Part shown: piece after piece, positions 48,880 to 61,900 of the stretch | How positions within the stretch are numbered: the first letter of the stretch is position 1 | Layout: every line of letters begins with the position of its first letter | Assembly: GCF_003672135.1 (NCBI RefSeq) | Contig: NC_039508.1 | Coordinates: 4,898,001 to 4,962,000 of the forward strand | Direction of reading: 5' to 3' | DNA length: 64,000 bases | From: Ooceraea biroi | Taxonomy: Eukaryota; Arthropoda; Insecta; Hymenoptera; Formicidae | The notes under the pieces: model-generated | What the model saw: the letters and a program-made list of their open reading frames with translations, nothing else | Databases searched by the model: none | What the model was told of the DNA's origin: nothing | Translations under genes and position numbers: made by a program

Positions 48880-49380
48880 CGTCCACCCCCGCATCGCACG
48901 TCGCGACGATTCCGAAAAGTCGGTGCCTGCGCGAGCTCATCCTTTTTCTTCTCCTTTTCAAATGGTGACTGCCGAGAACGACGTGAGGCACGAACGAGAA
49001 CGCGCCGCGGCGTCGGACACGATGAATGCCGCGGGGGGCAGCAGGGGGACCCGAGGGGGCTAGGTCGAGAAGAGGATAGCTACTCTTCCTGAAGAGAGGG
49101 TAGCACGCGAACGGAGAGATACGCGGTGTGTGCCTCCACGAAGGCGCTCGGTCGCGTTCGGCCAACTTCGCGGATCGTCGGCGGTCGATAGAGCAAACAC
49201 GGCCGCGCCCCAACCCCCTGGGGGGACCGAGTGAGCGCGGAGGGGAAGAGGAGGTTGTCGGACGACGGGGGTGGGCGTATGTGGGCGCAACGTAGGGCGC
49301 GCGGGACGCGGCGCGGCAAGAGGAACACCGACGCGAACGGCAAAGGGGGTGCGGATCAACCGAACGGGCGAAATTCACCC
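48880..49380. promoter_or_regulatory. GC- and CpG-rich block with G-runs, possible promoter-like CpG-dense region
   Basis: About 500 bp are much richer in G+C and CpG than their flanks. G-runs occur at about 49033-49059 (G6, G5 and G5 close together), with C5/G6 runs at 49212-49223. Overlapping frames are open on both strands (up to 199 codons on the minus strand, 48779-49378), as expected for high-GC sequence and not evidence of coding. There is no TATA box or clear initiator. Confidence 0.3.
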
Positions 49381-49398
49381 CCTCCCTGACGGAATATC

Positions 49399-49714
49399 AT
49401 AATTATTGCAGGCGTTACGACGTTCGTGATGCTCGGGGGTGATCCCGAAGGAACCCCATCTCCCCGGTATCGTCCGTGAAAGTTTGCCGCCTCGTACCAT
49501 GGCCGATCTCCGAGCATGTTCCATTTTACTGGCGCCTCTTCGCGTACCCTTCGTTATGCCTTCGTTGAACCGCGATGCTCATTCGCCCACTACGACGACT
49601 GTTTGTCGACGAAAGGCGAAGCGGCGTCGCAGTGGCCAAACCGGAAGAGTGAAAAGAAAAGCCGAACTAAAACACGTGAGCTTAACGTGTTCAAAACTTT
49701 TAGCCGTAGCTTGA
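49399..49714 (+). other. Exon-like copy 1 of a possible tandem pair
   Basis: ATAATTATTGCAGGCGTT (49399-49416) matches ATAATTATTACAGGCGTT at 50108-50125. In both, the AG forms a possible 3' splice site followed by an open frame. Copy 1 is open from about 49439 to the TGA ending at 49714, with PKEPHLPGIVRESLPP near its start. Copy 2 has PMEHHLKLPLESLPW at the equivalent place. The match could reflect an old tandem duplication of an exon. No protein family is recognised. Confidence 0.2.
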
Positions 49715-50120
49715 GTCAGAGGTACTTCCTGTGGCGTGCGAATTAAATACGTGTAAAGTAAAAGTCCTTAGACATCCGTTAAAGATTAGATCGACGAAAG
49801 TGTCTAAATTGGGCGACGATGTTTCCTAAATGATATTCTGAAAATAACGAATATTCCGAATTTCTCAAAAGTTCCTCAATGAGAGATTAAAATGAGAAGC
49901 GTCCTTAATTAGCGACGAAACTTCGTTAATGAGTGAAACATTCACGTTTTATGCGTATGTGTGCGTTACATGTGACGTAATACCGATGTATTCAGTTGGT
50001 GGTGCACGTGGTATTCCTATTTTCGCGAGCACGAGCGTCGAGAGCAAAGTAGAGAACAGTGCACAAAGAGAAGAATGAGGGAAATCGACCACGCGTGGTG
50101 GAAGATAATAATTATTACAG

Positions 50121-50396
50121 GCGTTGTACTATCAAGAGAGGCTCCCTATGGAACATCACCTCAAACTACCCCTTGAAAGTTTACCGTGGGCCAACGCAAG
50201 AGATGTCGGATCGCGCCAACTTTGGAGAGCCGCTTTTACTACGTATTATGTAGCGCTACTGATTTTAGTTAGTTTCATTTCGCTTTACACACTCGCTCTC
50301 TGGCGAACCACACAGGCCTGTGTTATCAAGATGTGTGTACACAGAACGGAGGTACACGAGATTAATTTAGTTATCCAGATGCTTTTGCCGAAGTAG
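50121..50396 (+). other. Exon-like copy 2 of a possible tandem pair, with a membrane segment
   Basis: After an acceptor-like ATAATTATTACAG, the frame is open from 50121 to the TAG at 50394-50396. The first in-frame ATG is at 50148, giving 82 residues from there. It contains PLESLPWANARD and then a hydrophobic helix-like stretch (YYVALLILVSFISLYTLALW), followed by a short basic/Cys-containing tail ending LLPK. This reads as a possible single-pass membrane tail, or as an exon with that role. It is not recognised. Weak similarity to the frame at 49439 is the main reason to list it. Confidence 0.25.
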
Positions 50397-53300
50397 ATTA
50401 ATTTGCTTACACTGCAATAGTAATTTGTTACAATCATTTTACGAGAGATATTTGCGAAACTGCTAGCTGCGTCACAAACTAATAATACTAAACTAAATTA
50501 AAAAAAGAACGTCGTGCGTTTGATATCAAGATATCGGATCTTTTTAAAATGGATAGAGTTGCGTGAATATACATTCATTGAAAACTAGTGTAGAGAACGT
50601 TGAATGACAAGCGAAAGGTCCATGTCGAAAGGAGTTTATGTGTTTCATCAAAATAAGACTAACGCGTGTGCGCGCGTCAAATTGTTCTTGTTGACGAAAA
50701 GTTTAAGACAATGTTTCGTCGCAGAACTAAGTTTTCAATGCTGTCGCGCTTCATCGAGATTCGAAGATTAAAGTTTCACCGACTTTGCCAATATCGGCCC
50801 GATCCGTATACACGTGTACGTGCACGCGCGCGCGCACGCTAGCGGAATTGAGGAGAGGATCTTCTTCTTCTTAATGGTGGCACTTGTACTTCCGCCAGCC
50901 TTTTCACGAATCTTCTTGAAGATTTCTTAAGTTCGGAAGAGTGGAACCTCTCCTTTACCTCTCGTCTTGATTTTTTTCTTCTTCCTTGAATCCGTAACTG
51001 TAAAAGTTACGACATGGCGCAGTAAGTGCGCAATTAACAGACAAGAACGAGAGATCCTGCACTACGCAGACTAATTAATTAATAAAACGAATGAAGATCC
51101 ATACGGGACTATTCCCATCAATGAACGAGCTGCGCTTTAATCATCGCTCAAATCGGGAAACTTTGATTCACTCTGCAATTCGAGAACAGTACTCTTGAAC
51201 GAAGCGGAGGACAATCAAGGCATCGTCTCCTTGTTCGGTCAGCTTATTTGCCTCATCATCATTACGCTCCTCGCTACGTCGTGTAAAAAGACAACCAAGA
51301 CGGCGTGACGAAAGGCACGAAATGTAATACATTCGGAGTACCGTGTCGCGGAAGAAGAAAGAGGAATAAGAAGAAAAAGAAGAAGAAGAAGAAACTCGCT
51401 GCTTAGACGGTCGCGGAAGTGCCAACTTCAAAGCGACGTCTTCGTTCTGTCGAGTCATCGTCGTCGCTGTCGTTCCTCGTTGTCGACCGAGAAGGCTGAG
51501 AAGATGCACACCGCTAGTATGATCCGGTTCAACAGATCTCTGAAGAGACGACGTGAGCCCGAGCTCACGCTGGGCTCTCAAAGAACTTGGTAAAAACTGT
51601 CATCAGTATCGCGGCTCTCCTGCCGCGTTCGAGTCGTCGGGCTGAAGATGAAGCAGACGCTCCGTCGCGAGGCGCGAGAAAAAGAGAAGGCCGAGAGTTG
51701 GATGCTAAGTTGGACGCACGAGGGAGCACTGAGGGGGACGCAAATGGGATTGCCTCTCGAATTTCTCGTCAGGTCGTGACAGGGACTAAGAAACATTCGA
51801 ACTAAACTTCTTTATTCTTCGGGAGCGATGGTCTAGGGGCACAGCTTTCCTCCTCAGACTGGTGGAAGTTTTCTCTTTTACTGAAAAGGACGACTGGAAT
51901 TTGCGTCGATGATATCCATCAGCACGAAGATGTGCTTCTTCAGTGCTACGATGAAATGATAATTTCACCCTAACTGACAAACTGATTAGTCTCTCATATT
52001 CGTCAGCAGCATAAAATTGTTACGTCTGCAGGCGCCGATTGGTTAATATCTGTATACTACTAATTTTTTAAGGAAGCTACATTATTAGAAATTTCAAAAT
52101 TATTAGAAAATGTAATGCATGCCGATCCCGATTTTGTTACGGTGTTGATGCACGATCTTGAATATAGCAACTCGGCGGCACATCAAGTCACATTAAAGCC
52201 GTTAAAATCGATCAACTCGCGCCGTACCGTTGCCGGCTCCGTGGAGAATTATTCTGAACGAGTACAGTACGCATGGTTTTTCGTAAGAATCTGTGAAATT
52301 CCCAAAAGACATAATGTTTCATGGGATATATCATATCCAATGAGGGTATATCGTACGAATCCTTTCATTTTAAATATTAGAGGCACGGACTCGTGGAGGG
52401 ACCGGTAGAATCGCCGTGGCGCGCGCGGCAGATTTCGTTATTATCGCACTCTTCCGATATGTATTGACTTTACGTCCGAAGTTTCATAACCTGAGGCATG
52501 AATTTCAAACTTCGCCAGAGGAAATGAGAATAATTAAGCGCAGAATCGCAGCGAAAGAGATTGCAGCTAACGCGATACTCGCGCGCCAGCCTCTTCAGAA
52601 ATGCATCGAGACGCAAATTACGCTACGTTATTATACCGTCAGACACGTACTAACGGAATTGTCAATAATTTTTCGTGATTATTCTCATCTTCAATTCTTT
52701 CCGGGAAGGAAGATTACGTCACAGATTTTCAAACTCGCAACAAATTGCATCCGCGACAGCATCCTTGAATATACGAATAAATTTAACGTTGAAGCGAGGA
52801 TATCATAAAGCGCATAAAAAAGCCAAGCTTAAAAATTTCTGCTGCGGCGAATGAATCAAAGAGATACATTACCGAGCGATTAAAGAATATTATCCCGTAA
52901 TGCCAAAAGAATGCCATTCGAGCATTCGCATCGATAATAATCGGGATCACGAGCGATTCGGGAATGAAATTCCCGTATCGCCGAGCGAGATTGCTGAGCA
53001 AGTGCAAGAAGAACGCTTCCGGCACAAACAGGTCGAATATTTGGGCAAGCTAGGAACATATTAGCAAGCTCCTTTGCCTGCCGACTCTCGCGTACGACAA
53101 TGGAAGCACCGGAGGCGCGCGTGCTAAGCTCCGCGTACATTCTAATAAAGCCACTCGTCCTCTCTCACCCTCTGAATAATGTTCTCCGTGCCGGTTGAAT
53201 CCACGGTCGAGGGATAGGACTACCACGTGCGCCCAACGACGAGATTTGGCCGTTCGAGATGTCATTCGCAGATACTTCCAGAAATGCAGACACGCGTCGC

Positions 53301-55448
53301 GAATATGACGAACGACTCGAGTCGAATTTATGGTTTTAATATTGAAGTTCGTATATTTGAACCGAGGGTTGAAACGGGTACCCACTCTCGGTTTATGTAC
53401 CGAAGGGCGCGCGCACGCTGAAAAAGGATCTTGATAGTGTAGGATATTCTCTGTCTGAATTTCGAAACGATTTCTCGTCGCCTTACTTTACGTGCAGCTC
53501 TCGTCGCTCCGGAATTTTTCAGTCAAGCAAATGGCGTCGCGCAGCGAGCTCAAAGAGAATGAAAACGGCCGGCTCGGAAATCTTTTTTTATATTTATACA
53601 GTCCCGTGAAATGTGGCACGTTGCGGGCTCGAGCTCGAAGCTCGAAGCCCGTTTTTCCTCGATCGGGCAGGTGCGCGTGTGTTGCAACGGGAATGAGCGA
53701 CGAAGGGAAGCTTCGTGCGAAAATCGCCGCATGCACTCTTTGGCCCTTCGCGCTCGGCTGCACGCTCGGACTTGCACTCTCGGTATGCGTCGAGTTGAAA
53801 AGCATACCTTCGCGAGAAACCCCTTGGGCCGCCGAGATTACTTGTATCTTCACCGCGTTTTCATCTGGCGCCTTTCCCAGCCGGTGGCTGAGTATCGGTA
53901 ATCGCATCGATTACTGACCCATAAAGGCCGTGTTTAAATGGCGGACACGCTGCGAGGACGCTCATCTCTCCCATTTCCCGTTGCCGCTTCATCGCCCTCG
54001 TCCCCGGCACTTTTGTTCCTGAAGTAATATCGCGTTATCGTTACATTTACAGCCTTGTACGTGGCGGAACAATGGACTAGGGATCTTTCTCCTCTCTCGC
54101 TCGCTCTCTTTCTCGTGTATATATTGCCTTTTCTTCGTCGAAACAAGACGACAACGACTGCTTCAAATCCGTATATCAGCTATGTCGCGATGTTGGCGCG
54201 ATATGCTTTTCAATGGCGCGAAATGATTTCTCGAGGAATCGCCGATATCTGTGCGCGCCTTAAATAATCGATATCGATTTCAGAACGGTCTCGAAAACCC
54301 GGCTTTCAAACGAGGACTACAATAGAGGGTTGCTTTGTCCTTAGCGCTAATAAATGCGGACGCATCCCGATGGATGTGTCATCCAAATGGTCCGTGTGAT
54401 CGATACGTCGCGTAATCCGCGATCGAGATCTGGATCGTATTGTAATTGGTCGAATTGAGATTAGACCAAAAAATTAAATTAAAGTTAGAAAACTAAAATG
54501 AGAATCTTCGCACAGAATGGATAGTGTCATTTTTAACTCCTCGCACTTTGCCGTTATCGTCCTGTAATCGCTACCACCAACGTCGCTCGACTTTAATAAT
54601 GATTTAATTCAATTTTCGCTTTCACTGGATTACACTCTCGAAAATAACGTAGAATACGCTGAATTGCGTGTAGCAGACGGTTGACTCGTTTACTGCACCG
54701 CACAAAAAGAAGTATAAAGAGAATTTTATCTCTAGGACATGGACTTTTCAGAGAAATCTCACAGAAATGTGAGACAACACACGCACGCAGCATGGGCAGC
54801 GTAGAAACCCATTAAGTATATTAAAATTTCGTGAACCGGGAGAGGAAGCGGCCATGCTCCCGATCGATACGTGTTCCGCACATACCTCGTTCTCCATCGT
54901 GGTGTCATGATCTAAGAAATGCACGGCGAGCAATCGATACTATTTCGTGCGGCAGGCTTAGCGAGAAGACAGTCGCGGTAATTCAATCGGAAACATGTAA
55001 TCCAGGAATCGGAAGCTTTGAAAGGGCTTGGTAGGTTGCTCGCAGACTCGATCCACACTCGAGGGTGTTCTCGTTAAGCATTCCGTGCGTCGACTCGCGC
55101 TAATCTGCATCCTTACTCGATTCGTCGTCGGCCGTCTCCCCGTGACATTCCCGGACTTGCAGATGTCCGTATCCGAGGATTGTTGACCCCGTCCTTACCG
55201 TAATACTAATCGAGGACCTCTCGTTATGACTTCCGCGAGCAATTTGTCACAACTCGTTCTCGTTATTCCGATCGAACGCGTAATTCCTTTTCGGTAGATG
55301 AAAATACGCTGTTGCAACATGAAGACTTGCACGCAAGATAACGTTAATTATAGTTAACGTGAGTAAAAGTGGTAACGTGCAGTTTAATTGGGTATTATTC
55401 GGTTACAACGTCAAGACGGGTTTCGTTAGACTACAGTTTCTCGATTAG
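50397..55448. other. No supported gene
   Basis: The stretch contains (AAG)n at 51366-51394 and a CG/CA alternating patch at 50819-50836. The 130-codon + frame at 52416-52808 begins with a non-ATG codon and matches nothing I know. A partly palindromic CGGGCTCGAG/CTCGAAGCCCG lies near 53628-53654. The minus-strand MENE/GTATGT donor near 54885 is isolated. Confidence 0.5.
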
Positions 55449-55670
55449 ACTGTAACTATCTCGAGGATACAAACAGTAGTCGCGCAACTGATACTCCAGT
55501 CAATCTGAAGAGTTTGTCGATAGTTTGCGAGCCCTTCGTAAGAAAGATCCTCATTAGAGACGAGTACGTTACACGTCATTTGGAATACCTGGATACTATG
55601 TACCTGCAGCACTTGTCCTTATTTCGCGCGCCGTGCAGTCCCGTAAATTATTGTCTCCCTAATAAGCTCG
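55449..55670 (+). other. Candidate 222-nt internal coding exon
   Basis: An acceptor-like TTTCTCGATTAG ends at 55448 and a very good donor CTCG/GTAAGT follows at 55671. Between them one frame is open for 73 codons, entering with two bases and leaving with one. The frame stops right after the donor (GGT AAG TAA), as expected if the exon ends there. The peptide has an ordinary composition (for example CEPFVRKILIRDEYVTRHLE and YLDTMYLQHLSLF) without low complexity. It has four Cys and no recognised motif. It has no ATG at its start, so it would be an internal exon. Confidence 0.3.
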
Positions 55671-56084
55671 GTAAGTAACGAAGCAGACATGGTACCAGTA
55701 TTGTCGAGACTCGTAAAGTAATTACTTGTCATCTTTATTGACACAGCGTAATTGAGAGAGAGAGGGAGAGAGAGAAGTGAGGGGCATTTTACAGGGCAAT
55801 GTTACAAAAATAGATACATCATATCGTCGCTTCGCAGGAAACTCCCAATACCGATATCGATCTTAGAAACTCATTAAACACTTCAGCGATATTGCACAAG
55901 TGGGATATATAGCCGGTATCACTCTTTCTCTTTATCTATCTCTCTCCTCCTCTAACGCGCGACACCATTCCGCGTCTCGCCGACACAATGCATCTTCCTC
56001 TGCGCGTAACACGCATCAGACGTCGGAATATCGCCATTGGCTAAACTGCAAGTGACTTATCCAAGCATCTCGGGACTCTCCGGG

Positions 56085-56566
56085 CTAATCAGAATTCCCT
56101 CCATCGTCGTCGTCGTCGTTGAATCGATTCGCGTCGGAATAACCGGCGAACCATGCAGCCGGGTCGACCGGTTGGCCGGATACGTCGACAGCCGGGTCGT
56201 AGCTGGTATAATTCGTGACTCGGCCAACGCCGAAACTCGGGGCACGTAAACCCAAGTCTCGGAAGTCTCGAGGACCACGGTAATAGCACGGTTGCCGTGG
56301 GAGTACCGGAACGAGACGGAGACTCAGAATGCGTCGCACCGTAATGTGTACCGCTCATTAGCAAGTGTTTCAACTTTCGTCAAGTTTCGCCGCTGGCTGT
56401 GTGTGTGCTCTCCCCGGATCCAGCATCCTTAGCTCCAACGGACCAACTGCTCTCTATCATCCCCCGCCAACTGCACATGACGACCGTTGTAGGATGGTTG
56501 TTGCGTCGTTACAACTACACCACCGTTCGGCCGAACTGCCGAAGGAGGCCGGCGCGTTATTGGCAC
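56085..56566 (-). other. Possible minus-strand coding exon region with acidic C-terminus
   Basis: Two minus-strand frames look protein-like. The first follows a good acceptor, CATGTGCTTTACAG, and is open from 56566 to the stop at 56431-56429 (starting VPITRRPPSAVRPNGG). The second ends at 56085 with a TAG after an acidic tail (FNDDDDDGGNSD), preceded by VGRVTNYTSYDPAVDVSGQP. I could not find a donor/acceptor pair that joins them cleanly. The plus strand is also open here. Neither peptide is recognised, so this is only a lead. Confidence 0.2.
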
Positions 56567-58722
56567 CTGTAAAGCACATGCGATTCACAGAAGCTTCGTG
56601 ATGACGTTAAATTATAATCGATGGAAATGCAGGGCTCTCAAGCTTTATGTGTAACGCGATGCGACGTCAACGTCGTCGCGATATCAATTGACTTATCTTC
56701 TTTGTTTAGTAGAGACGTTAACTTTGTGGATTAATTTCCTGGTACCAGTCGATATTAACATCTCTGACATCCAGATTGTTATTTATACAAAGGATTCTTG
56801 ATTTCTCACAAGTGTATTCCAACTGGCATTTTCGTGTTTTTCAACCGATGAAATAATTTTGATAAGGTATAGTCGCGCGCAGCTTTTTTCAATGAAGCTA
56901 TCAATTAACGACGCGTTTAAGATAGTTCGATCAGGGCTTGATTAATCACTGCGAAACGGTGTTGTCGTACCACTGAAAAAAACGGCAGCAGACACATACA
57001 TATACCCCCCATGCACGCGCGGTCAATCTGCGCGACAAAAGGGGCAAAAAAAAGCACAAGCGAGAAGGACGCGAGGGAGGACAGGACAGGCGCGTTGACG
57101 AAGGGAGGGAATACGCGTTTGCCATCCCCGGCAATTTGCGCACCGCCACGGCCTCGAGCATTCATTTCGAAAGCTTTCGCCGGAAATCGCACACATTTTT
57201 GTTTTAATTCGCGGCACCACCGCCACCGTCGCGCGCACGTGTACCGCTGTTTATATTGGTTCAACATGGAATTTCGGAGCGTCCGGACGCGCGCGCGAAC
57301 ACGCGCCGCAGCTCGAGGCATTGCGTGCGCGCGTGCGTGCTTGTATGCATGCGTATGCAGGAGGAACCACACAGAATCGCGCGGAAGTTTGCACAGTCGC
57401 CGGCAAACATTGTAATCCGGTAACACTCCGACTGTGAGGATTGTCCGCGACTGCAGCAACGGCCGGCGCGGATGATGAAAGCAGGGTACGGAACGAGAGA
57501 AATGGGATTTGTGCGCGTTAACATAGTGCTGTAGCGAGAGCGAGGCGATACGTGCGCGTGCATGGTACGCGGGATAAGAATTGATAGGCAAGTCCTCCAT
57601 CCACTCCGTCCATCGGACCGATTTACGCGCGAGCGCGGAACTCGTAAGTTCGGAAGTTCGGAAACACGTAAATTCGAGAGAAAATTTGCACTTTGTACGA
57701 GCAGCCGAATGAATTGTGAGGGTACGACTGTTTGCGAACGATCGCAATCGAAGACGAGACAGATTTCGTTGGGTTGCAGTCGAACAGGCACAATCACTGA
57801 AAAATAATGTTGTTTAATACATAACAGCGAAGAGACGTTAATGGATCACGTCGCGTCTCGACATTAGCTGTTTGAAAGTACGTATCATTGACAGGTACCG
57901 GCCCATTATACGGATAACAATGGACTCATTTCCTGGTCGGAGTTGAAAGCTCGAGAATGGGAAACGCATGTCGCAACGTATTTGGCATTTCGTATTCATT
58001 GACTGCGCGCGACGCGAAGGGGTTGAATAGGGAAAGCAAGAGGTGGCGAACGCTGATGACGGCCGGTGGATTACAAGCGAGTTAATCTGGTAGCGGGCTC
58101 TTTGGGTCCGGGAATAGCGGCACTCGGCGAGGGATGTTTCGCTTAGTTTCGTCCAGGCGTTAAGGTCTGAATTGGTCGGTTCGTTGCGAAGGGCGGCTGC
58201 TAGGCTACAGATAGGAGCGTGAACTCGCTGGAAGTTGAAGTGCGAACTTGCATCCGCACGGAACTCGGCAGCAAACTTGCGCGCTACGTAGAAATGACGC
58301 TCGTAGAAATGCATTAAACGCATTGCGACGCTACCCCAGCTTGGAGGGGTACGGAAACTCGGGGTGCATTTGGGACGACGCCGGGAACGTTAACGATCAT
58401 AATTTAAACGGATGCGATAAAACGTGTACTTACTTGTTATATGCGCGTACCGTGTCCTGTGCGAGCGCGATCTTGCGAGAAATTTGCAAGTCTCCTTTTG
58501 CAAGCGGGACTTTGATGATACGAAAGGCGATTTTGTAATTTTCCAAATAGTAGATCCTGTCTTACAATAAGGTGGAAGCAATCAGCGTAAAGTACTTCCG
58601 ATGTATACGCGATTAATTATGTGCGACGTGGCAAAGGCGTCTGACAAAAGCGCATAGATAATGCTTCTTAATTCACTGTTATCTCGTTAACGTCTGCATG
58701 TTGCATTTCGAATGAGAGGATT
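56567..58722. other. No supported gene; long overlapping open frames in CpG-rich DNA
   Basis: The longest open frame of the window (276 codons, minus strand, 56917-57747) lies here. Two more minus frames and a plus frame are open over the same bases, its composition is Arg/Cys/His-rich, and it crosses CG/CA-alternating simple sequence (about 57230-57350). It matches nothing known, so I treat it as a GC-driven shadow. Confidence 0.5.
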
Positions 58723-58959
58723 ATGTTCGAATCCTTCTCCGAGGAGATATCTAGGAATCCACATATGTCACGGAGAACCGTACCGCCTTCGCAAGGACTG
58801 GACGCGCTTTTCGGGATCCGCACGAAATCTAATTATTCTCTCCTCGGTGAAACCTCCATCCGTTCATCTCCCATGTCCGGATCACCTCCTGGCGAACAGC
58901 AGCATTTTTCACGATCCACCGCGGGAGAGGCTAACCCCGAAATAGGGTCAAGCCCTTAA
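58723..58959 (+). other. Unrecognised 78-codon ATG-started open frame
   Basis: This is a complete ATG-to-TAA frame rich in Ser, Pro and Gly, with segments such as SQGLDALFGIRTK and SPMSGSPPGEQQHF. Another + frame is open across the same bases. No promoter, splice or polyA context was found. It could be an exon, or chance. Confidence 0.15.
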
Positions 58960-61900
58960 CAGATCCATGGACGAGACGGAGGGGTCTGCCGTCATTACAA
59001 CGACGGTAGTCTCAGCGACACGTTGACGTAACGACGTCATCAACGGCGTTTAGGACGTACAAGGCGTCGTTCCCGGGAATGAACGGACGGGAGTTTTAGA
59101 GTGCGGTTTCCAGTTTCCTCGAACCAGGCTGGCTAGCCCACCGAGCGAAATGAATGGCCCGTCGTAATCGCGGCCCCTAAACGCCCAACATTTGTTATCT
59201 TTAAACCAGTTCAGCGGGGACGGGGAACAAGCAGAGAGCGGCCGGTCTCCGGGGGTGAATGGTACGCTCGGATGGACCGGAAGGAAAAAGGGATACGTGA
59301 GATGGATTAGAGGAATGATTAGCGACACCTAATGGGACTCGGCACTGTGCCGTTGGCTCGCACACTAACACCAACTCACTATTCACCAGATCAGATCGAA
59401 TCTTGCAATGCCTTTAGCAAAGCAGCAGTTGGTTTTATGCTAATATATCTAAGGCAAGAAAAGGCAGAGATCATCGTCGAATCTAGTTGTAGTCAGCCTT
59501 GGAAGAGAAGATTGAAGGATGGCAGCGTCAATGCAGCGATGAGCAGCGAGAATGAACAAATTATGGACACAAGTGTGCGTGCACTATTTCGCTCGGAATC
59601 TTCTTTTTACAAGTGCACTCTGCTTTATTTTATTCTCTCTTGTTTCTGTTACTTTCCTCATCGAGTTTTCGTGACGACAGTATTGCAAATACGTAAAAAA
59701 GCGCTATGGTTAGTCGTCCGCGAAATACGGGATCGGTGGAAATTGTGATAAGATATCTAGCTCGTTGATGCATTAAGTACAATGATACCCGCGAGTTTCA
59801 TCGACAGTTCGTCTATATCTCGATCTGAATCTGAAACGCACGCGACTCCTCGTCAGTGATGACCCACTTCGTTATCAGGCCTGCGTCTTATCAGGCGGCG
59901 ATGTCTTCTGCGGCGTTAACGGGACTCGCACGTCGACGACAAGTTCGCTATCAACAACAGGCGTCAGGAGATCACGGATCCCTCGTGTAGCCTGCAGCCG
60001 TACACGTATTATCGAGTGCCAGTACGAGGCATGCTTGCGTCGGGCTTGCATCGATAATTAGTTTGCCGGAGATTTCCGCCTAATTTATGTCCACGCCAGA
60101 CCATGCGTCCTACACCCCCAACTCCATAGTGTCGGAACACGTTGGCGAACAAGGCGGATATCTCGCATCCCGGTCTACAGAGACGTGCACATGCTATAAA
60201 TCCCACATTCCTCAACTTGCTTGAATTTAAAGAGAGAATTATGTGAGAGATGTGTTAAGAAGTACATATCATTTATGTTTCATTACTTGCATCGCTGCAG
60301 TAGAATAAAAAATCGATATTATATCGTTGAAAAATAGAATTTTGAAGTTAACGCTCTACAATGATGAAGGGAAAACGTCAGTGGATTTTCCTGACACTCC
60401 GACTTTTCCTTTAAAAAGTGTAGTCACACGTCCTTTCTCGCTTTCGTTTCGATTAATCAAACGAAATGCTCGTGCCGAGCCGCGCGAGTGAATAAGGAGA
60501 TACTGCATTTTCCAATGGGTAGTCTCTCGTTATACCGTAATGTGTTTATATCCTTTTACTCTCTCTGCGGTGCCACGAGTCATCGTTAGAGACGATGCGC
60601 TTCGCGAGCAAGCCCGGTATCTCTTTGCTCCTTCGCTCCTAGATCGGCGTCCTGAAAGCCTCGTTTCCCCCGTAGAACATCCAGATTATGGGTTTATTAT
60701 AAAAGCCATATCCACATCGCACTTTACCCAGCTGGGTCGTTTCGACCTGACCTACAGCACACCCGCAGCTGCATGTCGCACACGGGCAATGGCGTCTTAC
60801 GAATATTTTGCGTGCAACTTGCCAGATGCTCGTCGCGATAAACGAATCTGCACCGCATAATTTTATTCGCGGTTTCACGTATACGAATTCGTGTTTTCCT
60901 GATTTCGTTCTTATCTCTGACGATTTCTCGAGTAACGTAGTTTTACTAAAAACCGGAAAAAATATATTTGATCCGTGGAAACCACAGCTTGAAACTCCGA
61001 CGACTTTGTTTTGGTTTCCTAGAAACGCGAGTTTCTAGGTATATACATGCAGAAAAAACTGAAACAAATGGAAAAGTACGTGAAAACAAAAGCCAACTCC
61101 AATTCTCGACGTTGATGACTCTGTGTTTAACTAACGAGCACCTAAAATTGCATCCGCTTAATGTTACGCGTATATGTCGCTTAAATCTCGGTTGGCTTGT
61201 TTAGTCGAAACCGCGTCGCAATTAATTTTGTCGCGATGCGGACGTGCGATGCAATCCGGCACGGCTGATCGGCCGAAGGGTGTAACTATTAAATTGGTAT
61301 TTCATCCAGTTACACGGTTGCGGCGAACCCCGTTCTGCAATTAACGAACTTTGATATTGACCGATGTGCCGCAAGCAGCACGCCAATGGCGCGTACGGCG
61401 CGTGAAAGCTGTGCGATCTGCATAAAAGGGCCAAGTTCGCCGCGATTCGACGAGACATATTGCTCATTATCAGCCGGCATTATGATGTAAACGTCATCTC
61501 ATCATCCTTGAGATTCCACAAGAGCTAAGATGAACACTAATGCATAACACAAGTACAAATTAAATAGATAATATATAATAGATAATATATTTATTACTCG
61601 ATGTATGTCATTCGCGATTTATTTACTTCCACCTAAATAACGATGCTATCGAAGTTTGGTAGTCATTCCAGGATCCCTTTAAGAATTTCTTTAAAATAAA
61701 CGCAGTCGAACGTTTGCGCGTAGAATTTATCTCATCTCCAGCGAGATTCTCGCGCACGACTCGATTCGCTGGATGAAATGCGCATCGTCACTTCTTGGAT
61801 GACGTGAAAGAATCAGCAAATTCCACGGATATGCACGGTGCAGAGTTTTCAGAATCCTCACATGTATATGCTGGCCCGCGAAGTTTTTTGTCACGTTATT

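Noticed and set aside
48779..49378. 199-codon minus-strand Pro/Arg/Ser-rich frame
   Set aside because: It coincides with a very GC-rich block where several frames are open, so it is a base-composition effect.
51825..51880. GGTCTAGGGG resembling a tRNA A box
   Set aside because: There is no B box (GGTTCGAATCC type) at the expected distance and no acceptor stem.
56917..57747. 276-codon minus-strand open frame, longest in the window
   Set aside because: Overlapping frames on both strands are open too, the composition is Arg/Cys/His-rich, it crosses CG/CA simple sequence, and no domain is recognisable.
58715..58740. TGTTCGAATCC resembling a tRNA B box
   Set aside because: No A box or cloverleaf can be drawn around it at the right spacing.
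59050..59328. Conserved-looking minus-strand stretch first considered as rRNA or a coding exon
   Set aside because: It does not match rRNA landmarks I know. The frame has no recognised domain and no splice support.
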